From: JAWVZH01 sp033722295
GTDB lineage: Bacteria; Bacteroidota; Bacteroidia; Chitinophagales; Saprospiraceae
Direction of reading: 5' to 3'
Length of the DNA: 15,639 nt
Assembly (NCBI GenBank): GCA_033722295.1
Contig: JAWVZH010000064.1
Span: 1 to 15,639 of the forward strand
The position numbers and the translations under genes are program-made. Position 1 is the first letter of the stretch. Each line of letters opens with the position of its first letter. Positions 1 to 6,758 of the stretch are shown here, in pieces. The notes beneath the pieces were generated by a model. That model did no database searches. It had not been told where the DNA came from and worked only from the letters and a program-made list of their open reading frames with translations.

Positions 1-1475
1 GGAGTCCACGAGCTTTCATTATGACACTCTATACAATTGGTAGAGAACTGCAATACCTCGTGATCAGGGTCAATGGTCGCATTGTAATCCTCGGCGTGAC
101 ATCCAAAGCAGGTGTTTGGCGTATTATTATAATCACCATTATGGCATTCAGCACACTCCATGGCTATAAGGGCATGGGCGCCATTGAGCGGATAATAGTC
201 ATCGTGAACCGGAAATGAGGCGGGCATCCAGTCCGGTGTGGTGGTATGGCACATGGCGCAGTCATTCGGAAGTCCGATCGCGACGTGGTCCGGATTGACG
301 GACCCTTCATAGTCCATCTGATGACATGAGGCACAATCCGTCGGAGTGCCTGCATATCCGCCACTGTGACATTCTATACAATCGGTCATCGTATGAGCGC
401 CGGTCAATGGAAAGTTTGTCGCGTTATGATCAAATTGCTCATCTGCGCTGCCGGTGGGATGGCAAGCCAAGCAGGCTGTATTTTCATAGATGTAACCATT
501 GACCCCGTCATGTCCCTCGTCTGTTTCCGGATTGGTATGACAAATGAGACAGTCGAACGTCTGAAATGAATTTGGATCAGTATGGCAATCTATGCAATCC
601 ATCCATTCTCCTTCGTGCGCTCCAGAATAGATGGGGAAGTACTGGGCATCATGAGGGAGGAACTCGGCAGGTGTCCAACCGGGATCGGTCGTATGACAAT
701 CCATGCAGTTGGTAGATATATTGGCCAGTTGATGATCAGGCAAACTCGTATTTTCATAATCCTTTCTGTGACATGAAAAACATTCAGCACTGATATCGGA
801 ATAATTATCAGTATTATGGCAGGCCGCGCAATCCTGAATATCATGACCTTTTTCCAAAGGGAAAAAATCATGATTGACTTCATCGGTAGACCATTCAAAA
901 TCCTCAGTAGTGTGACATTGAGCACAATCTGTAGAGAATCCGACCCTTGTATGATCAGGAAACTCGGTTTGATTAAAGTCCTGAAGATGGCAACTCACGC
1001 ATTCGGTTCCTATAGGTTCGAATCGTAGTTCGGTTTCTGATAGATGGCAATCATAGCAATTGGCGTGACGATGAACCCCCGTCAGAGGGAACGAGATACG
1101 TTCATGAATGCCTGCAACATCATCAACTATCCATGAACTCGTATTGTGGCACCGCGCGCAATCAGATCCAAGTGTTTGCTGATGGATATCCAGGTGGCAG
1201 TCCGCACATTCCTTTTTAACCCTGGAAAACACCAGAGATTCGTGACAAGCACGACAGTTGATCAATTCATGCCTACCTTCCAGGGGAAAGGCCAGAGTAT
1301 CGTGATTGAAGGTCAGCTGCGACCGATCTACGGTCCAGCTATCGGTAGTATGGCAAGCCTTGCAGTCTATTCTGAAATTCTCACCGTGTGGAAGGGAGTC
1401 ATTTTGCGAGATAAGCGAGTGCCAGGCCCCTGAAAGGAGCAAAAGAGATATCCCTATAAATGACAATCTATACAC
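1..1475 (-). CDS. Multihaem c-type cytochrome, partial (at least 19 haem motifs; C-terminus outside window)
   Basis: The frame is open from position 1475 to the window edge, giving 491 codons without a stop. I count 19 CxxCH c-type haem motifs. I choose a GTG start at 1475-1473. It gives the N-terminus MYRLSFIGISLLLLSGAWHS, a clear signal peptide, and GAGGAA (1486-1481) sits 5 bases upstream. The first in-frame ATG lies far inside the haem region. After one lone motif (residues near 35, context HGENFRIDCKACH) the chain is six three-haem units of the pattern F-x-H-D...FPL-x-G-x-H...CxxCH...CxxCH-x-x-D-Y...CxxCH...W. The gene overlaps the upstream cytochrome gene by 22 bp, so the two are probably translationally coupled. 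The likely role is a periplasmic or outer-surface electron wire fed by the upstream membrane redox proteins. Cytochrome identity is certain; partner and acceptor are inferred. I recall similar proteins in other Bacteroidota, unverified. Confidence 0.9.
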   Translation of the reverse strand, partial: MYRLSFIGISLLLLSGAWHSLISQNDSLPHGENFRIDCKACHTTDSWTVDRSQLTFNHDTLAFPLEGRHELINCRACHESLVFSRVKKECADCHLDIHQQTLGSDCARCHNTSSWIVDDVAGIHERISFPLTGVHRHANCYDCHLSETELRFEPIGTECVSCHLQDFNQTEFPDHTRVGFSTDCAQCHTTEDFEWSTDEVNHDFFPLEKGHDIQDCAACHNTDNYSDISAECFSCHRKDYENTSLPDHQLANISTNCMDCHTTDPGWTPAEFLPHDAQYFPIYSGAHEGEWMDCIDCHTDPNSFQTFDCLICHTNPETDEGHDGVNGYIYENTACLACHPTGSADEQFDHNATNFPLTGAHTMTDCIECHSGGYAGTPTDCASCHQMDYEGSVNPDHVAIGLPNDCAMCHTTTPDWMPASFPVHDDYYPLNGAHALIAMECAECHNGDYNNTPNTCFGCHAEDYNATIDPDHEVLQFSTNCIECHNESSWT

Positions 1476-3295
1476 TCAAATTCCTCGATCCTATAATTGA
1501 CAAATAACTCCCCATCCCTGAGTTCAGGCACATGACATTGACGGCAATCTAATTCTGCATGAGCACCTTTCAAGGGAAATGCAGTGCTGTCGTGATTGAA
1601 ATTACTTGGACTCCATTGATTGGGGTGATGACACTTCTCACATTGGGTAACACCGTTTTCACTAAACTGTCCGCGGTGTATATCATCATGACAAATATAA
1701 CATTCCATCCCAAGATCCTCAAATATCGGCAGATCAGAATTATCATCTCCGGTGTGACAGGAACCACAGGATATTTCAGCATGACTGCCAACTAATTCAA
1801 AATCAGTGAGATCGTGGTCGAAATCTATTTTTTGCCAACTGTCCGTCTGATGACAATATGTGCATGCCTTGTCCGAATAGTATTCGGGACTCATCATACC
1901 GATGTGGACATTTTCATGGCAATCCTTACAATGGGTGCCAAGATCATCATAAAGCCATACCTGTCCCTCCTGGTGGCACGCGAAGCACGGTGTGGCAAGG
2001 TGGGCTCCGTCTAATGCAAAATCCGTATTCTTGTGATCTTCTATGGTAAAGGTGTGGTCAGCAAATCCGAACACAGTATGGCATTTCTTGCAATCCACAA
2101 TTTCCACATCACTCACCAGTCTCCCTTCGTGATAATCACTGTGACAGTCCATACATCTTTCATGCGCAACAGCTTCTGTCAACTGGTAACTGTGACATTC
2201 TTTACAGTTTACTCCCGCATGCTTACCCTGAAGTGGAAAACTGGTAAGGTCATGATCGAATTCTTTGAGCTCGGTTTCTAGCCGCCAGGAATTTTCGTTA
2301 TGGCATTGTCTGCAATCCGTGCCGAATCTTCCTTCATGAACATCCTCATGACAGGTACGGCAATCCTCAATATTCTCTCCAGAATAATCGTTAAAGACAA
2401 CTTCATAAGACCGTTGTGTATCGTGACATGACCGACAATCGATCCTGGCATGGGCACCCCTCAGAGGAAATTGTGTAAGATTATGGTTAAATCCCTGGCC
2501 GCCAGTAAATGAACTAAACGATATCTCCGTATGGCAGGCCTTGCAATTATCCCCCAACCGGTTGTTGTGTACATCTTTATGACAATTGGCGCAACTCATA
2601 AAATCCAGTCCGGAGAACATCTGAAAATCACGACCATTCCGCTCGACGACCTGATGGCAGTCGATACATTCGACCCCTTTATGCTTTCCAAGCAAAGCAA
2701 AATCCGCATCCTCTGAATGATCGAAATTAGATGCTGGTGAGAATGATTCGAACGTATGGCATTTGGAACATTTCGGCGACAGTGTGTTCTGGTGATAATC
2801 TTCGTGACATAAAAGACACTCTGAGGTCAGGCCTAGATAGGTGTTTTCCAGTTCACGGATCTCATAGTCGATGATATTGTCCGGCTTATGGCATTGGCGG
2901 CAATCTACTTGCTTATGAGCACCTTGCAGTTGATAACCCGTCAGGCTGTGATCAAATTTTTCTTTATCAAACCGGATCATATCAAAACCTCTTCCATGGT
3001 GCTCGCTATGACAGGAAAAGCAATCTTTACCTCGGACTTCAACGGAGGCATGATATCCCAGACCCGCACTTACCCTGTCATTTAAAAAATGGTGACAGTC
3101 GAGGCACTTCTGATTCGATACCTTGTCCCCAAGTGTATGGCACAGCGTGCAGTTGGAAAGGCCCTCGAGATGCTCATGCGCTGCACTTAGGTCGCCGGGC
3201 GATATTTGGGATGAAAGAGCACATGGGATCAGGCCCAGGAGCAGGACTAACAGTTTGGAATGATATAAAATACTATCAGGATCTCTCACATTCAA
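1454..3295 (-). CDS. Multihaem c-type cytochrome with 23 CxxCH motifs
   Basis: This 613-residue protein has an N-terminal hydrophobic stretch (KLLVLLLGLIPCALSS, residues 14-29) that fits a Sec signal peptide, followed by 23 CxxCH motifs. Residues 30-110 hold three leader motifs, including CFSCHSEHHGRGFD. Then come six complete three-haem units, each starting near F-D/N-H-x-x-T-x-F-x-L-x-G-x-H, and a seventh unit with only two motifs. The protein ends one residue after the last motif (CIDCHL). The many extra His residues, such as those in FDHD and DVHEG, are plausible distal ligands for bis-His haems. The start is TTG at 3295, sharing TTGA with the stop of the upstream oxidoreductase; GTG at 3289 is an alternative, and no ATG precedes the signal peptide. 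It should be matured by the cytochrome c machinery in the periplasm and take electrons from the two upstream membrane proteins. The physiological acceptor is unknown. Confidence 0.92.
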   Translation of the reverse strand: MNVRDPDSILYHSKLLVLLLGLIPCALSSQISPGDLSAAHEHLEGLSNCTLCHTLGDKVSNQKCLDCHHFLNDRVSAGLGYHASVEVRGKDCFSCHSEHHGRGFDMIRFDKEKFDHSLTGYQLQGAHKQVDCRQCHKPDNIIDYEIRELENTYLGLTSECLLCHEDYHQNTLSPKCSKCHTFESFSPASNFDHSEDADFALLGKHKGVECIDCHQVVERNGRDFQMFSGLDFMSCANCHKDVHNNRLGDNCKACHTEISFSSFTGGQGFNHNLTQFPLRGAHARIDCRSCHDTQRSYEVVFNDYSGENIEDCRTCHEDVHEGRFGTDCRQCHNENSWRLETELKEFDHDLTSFPLQGKHAGVNCKECHSYQLTEAVAHERCMDCHSDYHEGRLVSDVEIVDCKKCHTVFGFADHTFTIEDHKNTDFALDGAHLATPCFACHQEGQVWLYDDLGTHCKDCHENVHIGMMSPEYYSDKACTYCHQTDSWQKIDFDHDLTDFELVGSHAEISCGSCHTGDDNSDLPIFEDLGMECYICHDDIHRGQFSENGVTQCEKCHHPNQWSPSNFNHDSTAFPLKGAHAELDCRQCHVPELRDGELFVNYRIEEFECIDCHL

Positions 3296-4638
3296 TGTTT
3301 CAATATGGCATCTCCGAATTTCTTGGTTATCTCGATTCCAATCGATTGTAAAAATTTGGTCGGTAAGATACCACCGGCAAAGATATAGATAAGATCGTTC
3401 GGAATACTCTCCACACTGTCGTCCTCATTATGCTTCAAGAGTACCGCATTATCCATTATCTCTGTCACATTAGTATTGTACTTCATAGTGATAGTTCCTT
3501 CCTGTATCGCATTCAGTACCTTCTCATTATTCTTGGGTTTTATCCGGCTAAACTTATCCTTTCTGTAAGACAGGGTCACATTGTTGTCATCTGCAAGAAG
3601 TAGAGCGGACTCTATCGCTGAGTCACCTCCTCCTACGACCATAATGTCCTTGCCAGATATCATTTCCGGCTCCAGCAGACGGTAAGCCACCTTTTCCTTT
3701 TGTTCACCCGGCACACCAAGTTTTCTGGGAGTGCCCCTTCTTCCAATTGCGAGCAAAACTCGTTTTGTCCGATAGCTTTCACCATTGGCAGTGAAGATCT
3801 CAAAAATCTCTCCCTCATCCTCTATGCGCTCTACCCTGCTCTTTTCCTTGATCTCTATTCCATGCTTATCAATCACGTCTGTCCACAATTCAAGCAATTC
3901 GGTCTTGCTGGTATCAAATAATTTGACCGTCCCATAAAGTGGTAATTCCATCGGAGATGTCATGACGACCTTGGACCGAGGAAATGTAAATACTGTTCCA
4001 CCGAGAGTATCCTGTTCGAGGGTAATGCATGACAGGCCCTTCTTTTTCGCCATTAAAGAACCCGAGATACCAGCCGGTCCCGCACCAACAACGACAAGAT
4101 CCAATGTATCCCCACCTTTTTTCTCAATGGTTTCTGCTATGTTTTCAACGGCCTGTCGTCCTTGCTCTACACTGTTCTTTATTAGCCCCATACCCCCAAG
4201 CTCTCCGGCAATGTATACACCATTAACATTCGTTTCATAGGTTTGAGCCACATGAGGAAGCTCTACGCCTCTCTTCTCAGTTCCGATGCACAGGGTGATG
4301 GCCTCTACGGGACAGGCGTGGAAACAAGCTCCATGGCCTACGCATCTCGAAGCGTTGATCACTGTTCCTCTTCCATTCATGATCCCCAGTATATCCTCTT
4401 CGGGACAGGCAGCAACACAAGCTCCGCTTTTGATACAGGTGTTGACATCAATGACAGGATGCAAACTCACAGGTTCGTGCAATCCGGCGGCCTTGGCCTC
4501 CTCTATTTTCTCCCCTACCTTCTTTGACCCCTTCAACTGAGCCCATAAATACCAGCCTACCACTATTGCACATAGCAGAAAAACAGCACCGTAAATAATG
4601 ATTTCCTCTAAAAAAGTACTCATAATCAAAATATCCAT
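3292..4638 (-). CDS. Membrane-anchored ferredoxin/FAD-dependent pyridine nucleotide oxidoreductase
   Basis: This 448-residue protein has one N-terminal membrane helix (about residues 12-32), a two-motif ferredoxin region (C68-x5-C74-x3-C78-P and C99-x5-C105-x3-C109-P), and a thioredoxin-reductase-like flavoprotein. The FAD Rossmann motif is VVVGAGPAG (near 183) and the NAD(P) motif is VVGGGDSAIES (near 334). No CxxC redox-active disulfide is visible, so it is unlikely to be a thioredoxin reductase. Both ferredoxin motifs lack the usual second Cys (Ser71, His102). The segment ETNVNGVYIAGELGGMG (near 135), which normally closes the fold at the C-terminus, precedes the Rossmann domain. The role is probably electron transfer between NAD(P)H or ferredoxin and the membrane cytochrome encoded just upstream. 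A start at the second ATG, 4623, is equally plausible and would leave the stop of the upstream gene just ahead of it. Confidence 0.85.
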   Translation of the reverse strand: MDILIMSTFLEEIIIYGAVFLLCAIVVGWYLWAQLKGSKKVGEKIEEAKAAGLHEPVSLHPVIDVNTCIKSGACVAACPEEDILGIMNGRGTVINASRCVGHGACFHACPVEAITLCIGTEKRGVELPHVAQTYETNVNGVYIAGELGGMGLIKNSVEQGRQAVENIAETIEKKGGDTLDLVVVGAGPAGISGSLMAKKKGLSCITLEQDTLGGTVFTFPRSKVVMTSPMELPLYGTVKLFDTSKTELLELWTDVIDKHGIEIKEKSRVERIEDEGEIFEIFTANGESYRTKRVLLAIGRRGTPRKLGVPGEQKEKVAYRLLEPEMISGKDIMVVGGGDSAIESALLLADDNNVTLSYRKDKFSRIKPKNNEKVLNAIQEGTITMKYNTNVTEIMDNAVLLKHNEDDSVESIPNDLIYIFAGGILPTKFLQSIGIEITKKFGDAILKH

Positions 4639-5495
4639 CTATAGCCAAAAGCAAGAGTCACACCGACGTGAATGATCATAATGATCAGCATGACTATGGC
4701 AAACGGCAGGTGAGCCACATGCCAGTATCTGAATAACCGCTGCATAAGAACGAGTCGGTTTATCCTGTTATTTAGTGTTATCTCTCTTTTTGCCAATTTC
4801 AGTATCTCCTTTGAATCTCTTCTTGAAAGTTCTGTAGCTCTCAATTGCTTGCGAATTTTCCCTATCCGCCTTCTATCCTCAACCCATTCTCCAAACCACT
4901 TACCCAGGCCGAATTCCTCCTGAGCTTCATCTGGTTTTTGTGCAGAAGACACGATCGCGGATGTTATATCCTGACTTAAGCCATATCGCACTTCCAACAA
5001 CTTTCCCATATCTTCCTTCATGCCCTTTATCTCGTTCAAGCTCAACTCCCGACCTTGAATCGTCCTCGGAATTTGAATATAAATAAACCTTCCGATCACA
5101 CCGCTGGCAACTACTACTACCATGCTCCAGAAACTGACCGATACAATGCCTCCAAACTTGAAAGCTGTATGGAACAGTACGAGAATCGGACCGAGGACAC
5201 ACAAAAAAATGTGGAACTCCAACCAATATTTCAGTACACCAATCCTGGAAAAACGCTTTATGCGCTTTCTGGCCATGTAAGAGAAAACACCGATGAGTAT
5301 AAAAAGAGTTCCAATGATACCCAAACCATGCCCTAGGGCTCCACTGGGCTTCCACAGATCATGGCCAGGATGATAGAATCTTTCTTCAAGCGGTGTCCTG
5401 TAGTAGGACATCCCGAATATCGTCAGACTGAGGAATGCCGCTATGACAATAGTGACGAAAGTACCGATGTAGATTCGATGAACAGTTTTATTCAT
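4626..5495 (-). CDS. Five-helix membrane protein, probable b-type cytochrome
   Basis: This 289-residue protein has hydrophobic helices at about 9-30, 55-73, 91-112, 118-140 and 260-282, with a soluble, highly charged loop at about 145-250. Histidines inside or at the edges of helices (H56 in GALGHGLG, H95 in LEFHIF, H109 in VLFHTAF, H259/H262 in YWHVAH, H276 in IIHVG) suit b-haem ligation, as in ferric-reductase or cytochrome b561-like proteins. It starts with ATG 39 bp after the stop of the esterase gene. Its 3' end overlaps the ferredoxin/FAD gene by 13 bp if that gene starts at 4638. In this context it is likely the quinone-facing or trans-membrane partner that links the flavoprotein to the periplasmic multihaem cytochromes. 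Haem binding is inferred from histidine positions only; the family name is not certain. Confidence 0.75.
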   Translation of the reverse strand: MNKTVHRIYIGTFVTIVIAAFLSLTIFGMSYYRTPLEERFYHPGHDLWKPSGALGHGLGIIGTLFILIGVFSYMARKRIKRFSRIGVLKYWLEFHIFLCVLGPILVLFHTAFKFGGIVSVSFWSMVVVVASGVIGRFIYIQIPRTIQGRELSLNEIKGMKEDMGKLLEVRYGLSQDITSAIVSSAQKPDEAQEEFGLGKWFGEWVEDRRRIGKIRKQLRATELSRRDSKEILKLAKREITLNNRINRLVLMQRLFRYWHVAHLPFAIVMLIIMIIHVGVTLAFGYRWIF

Positions 5496-5501
5496 GCTAT
5501 T

Positions 5502-5532
5502 CAGAAATAATAAAGTGACTCTTCAGGTTCAA
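5502..5532 (-). promoter_or_regulatory. Possible internal promoter for the redox module (weak)
   Basis: In the 39-bp gap before the b-type cytochrome gene, the minus strand reads TTG, 20 bases, then TATTTCTG. This is one mismatch from the Bacteroidota pattern TTG-N19/20-TAnnTTTG. Transcription from it would begin at about the A of the ATG start codon (5495), so the message would be leaderless or nearly so. The match is short and could be chance. If real, it would uncouple the redox genes from aspartate kinase and esterase. Confidence 0.25.
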
Positions 5533-5534
5533 GT

Positions 5535-6758
5535 TTAAAGCTTGGTGAAAATAATTTTCTCGCCAGTCCGCTCATTGAGTAAAAAGTAAATTCCAGGTCT
5601 TAGATCTACAACATCGAGATGAGATTCTGGGCCATTCAGGTGCTTTATTGTTCGACCATAGATATCCAGTATTCTAACACGCCCGACTTTCTTGTTTAAA
5701 TAAAGGATATCTTCCACAGGATTAGGATATGCCACCAGATCTCTCCTTTCAGCAGATGACGTACTCGTCAGATCGTCACATATCTGCCCTTCCAGGAAAT
5801 AAATGATCTCATCGAACATTGCGACCGGATCATGTATGGCATGTTGATCACCATCGTAGATCCAGGATTCGAAAAGATCAGGTTCATAAGAGATCGCATC
5901 CAGATGTTCTTCCAGCGCACATGAACCATGACCAGTTGGCATATTGATCGCGATCAGTGGAAGCCCCCAATAAGCCTTGTCTTTATAACAGGGTACGATC
6001 GGGTCTTCAGTTTGATGATAAGAGTATATGGCAATATCATCTTCAGCAGAAACCTGATCCAGATCGAATACGGCACCAAAAATATTCACTACACCTTTGA
6101 CGGAGGCATCATTCTGTCCAAGGTGTAGTAATCCTCTTACAGGACCGAGATCTGGCCTCTCCACAGCAGGATTTGTATTTGTTGCAGGTAATGCTCTGAT
6201 GAACGTCGTATCGATATCTTCCTCTTCGGAGATGAATGCTGTGGCCAATGCTGTAATGGCACCTGCACTAGCACCTCCGATGTAGACCTCTTCAGGGTCG
6301 GTCTTATCCTTCTGATGCCTGTTCTTCATAAAGCGAACTGCCCCTTTGGCATCCTGCATAGCGCGATATGCCGCTCTTAGCAATTCCCTGTTGTCATAAG
6401 CAAAAGGCGTTGAAAAAAAATTCGGACTGACATAACCCAAACGGTAGTCAATTGTGACTGAAACATAACCCCTTCTGGCAAACTCTTCACATACATTTGA
6501 AAAGTCCTGCCTTTGACCACCGATAAAGCCACCTCCAAAGCACCATATTATCAAGGGCCTTGCTGAATTATCGTCCCCCACAGGTCGGTAAATATCTAGA
6601 AAAAGGGAATCGATCTCTCCGTCAAAAGACTCAGCTGAACCATAGTACACCCCCTCCTCTACTTCAATATTATATTTTATGGACGAAAAATCGCATTGTC
6701 CAAGAGCCTTACAAAAAGGCAGTAATAAACACAATAGAAAAAAAGCGTCTCTGATCAT
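5535..6758 (-). CDS. Secreted alpha/beta-hydrolase (carboxylesterase type) with T9SS sorting domain
   Basis: This protein has 407 residues from the ATG at 6758, which overlaps the TGA of aspartate kinase by one base (TGATG). A TTG one codon upstream is possible but less likely. The signal peptide is MIRDAFFLLCLLLPFCKALG. The hydrolase domain has an oxyanion-type loop FGGGF (near 74-78), a nucleophile elbow GGASAG with Ser164, a candidate acid at D252 (TEDPIVP), and a candidate catalytic His at 306 or 309 (GDQHAIHDP). Residues 342-407 are a typical type IX C-terminal sorting domain: YPNPVEDILYL, then VRILDIYGRTI, then DLRPGIYFL, ending with a basic KL. The enzyme is therefore expected to cross the outer membrane through T9SS and be released or anchored at the surface. 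It probably cleaves carboxylic esters; the substrate is unknown. Its tight coupling to a cytoplasmic biosynthetic kinase is odd. Confidence 0.9.
   Translation of the reverse strand: MIRDAFFLLCLLLPFCKALGQCDFSSIKYNIEVEEGVYYGSAESFDGEIDSLFLDIYRPVGDDNSARPLIIWCFGGGFIGGQRQDFSNVCEEFARRGYVSVTIDYRLGYVSPNFFSTPFAYDNRELLRAAYRAMQDAKGAVRFMKNRHQKDKTDPEEVYIGGASAGAITALATAFISEEEDIDTTFIRALPATNTNPAVERPDLGPVRGLLHLGQNDASVKGVVNIFGAVFDLDQVSAEDDIAIYSYHQTEDPIVPCYKDKAYWGLPLIAINMPTGHGSCALEEHLDAISYEPDLFESWIYDGDQHAIHDPVAMFDEIIYFLEGQICDDLTSTSSAERRDLVAYPNPVEDILYLNKKVGRVRILDIYGRTIKHLNGPESHLDVVDLRPGIYFLLNERTGEKIIFTKL

Noticed and set aside
590..925. Minus-strand frame of 111 codons inside the partial cytochrome
   Set aside because: It is an alternate frame of the cytochrome gene, which has CxxCH motifs throughout this stretch; its own product has no such pattern.
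1440..1480. Frameshift that would split a single 42-haem cytochrome
   Set aside because: The downstream frame starts with a full signal peptide (basic residue, hydrophobic core) and a Shine-Dalgarno-like GAGGAA before GTG. Two genes fit better than a sequencing frameshift.
1..3295. Periodic repeats that might be a CRISPR or DNA tandem array
   Set aside because: The periodicity is at the protein level (CxxCH units); the DNA of the units is not identical and is coding throughout.
5530..5544. CAAG...CTTG hairpin at the end of the esterase gene as a terminator
   Set aside because: The stem is only 4 bp, overlaps the stop codon and has no run of T after it.
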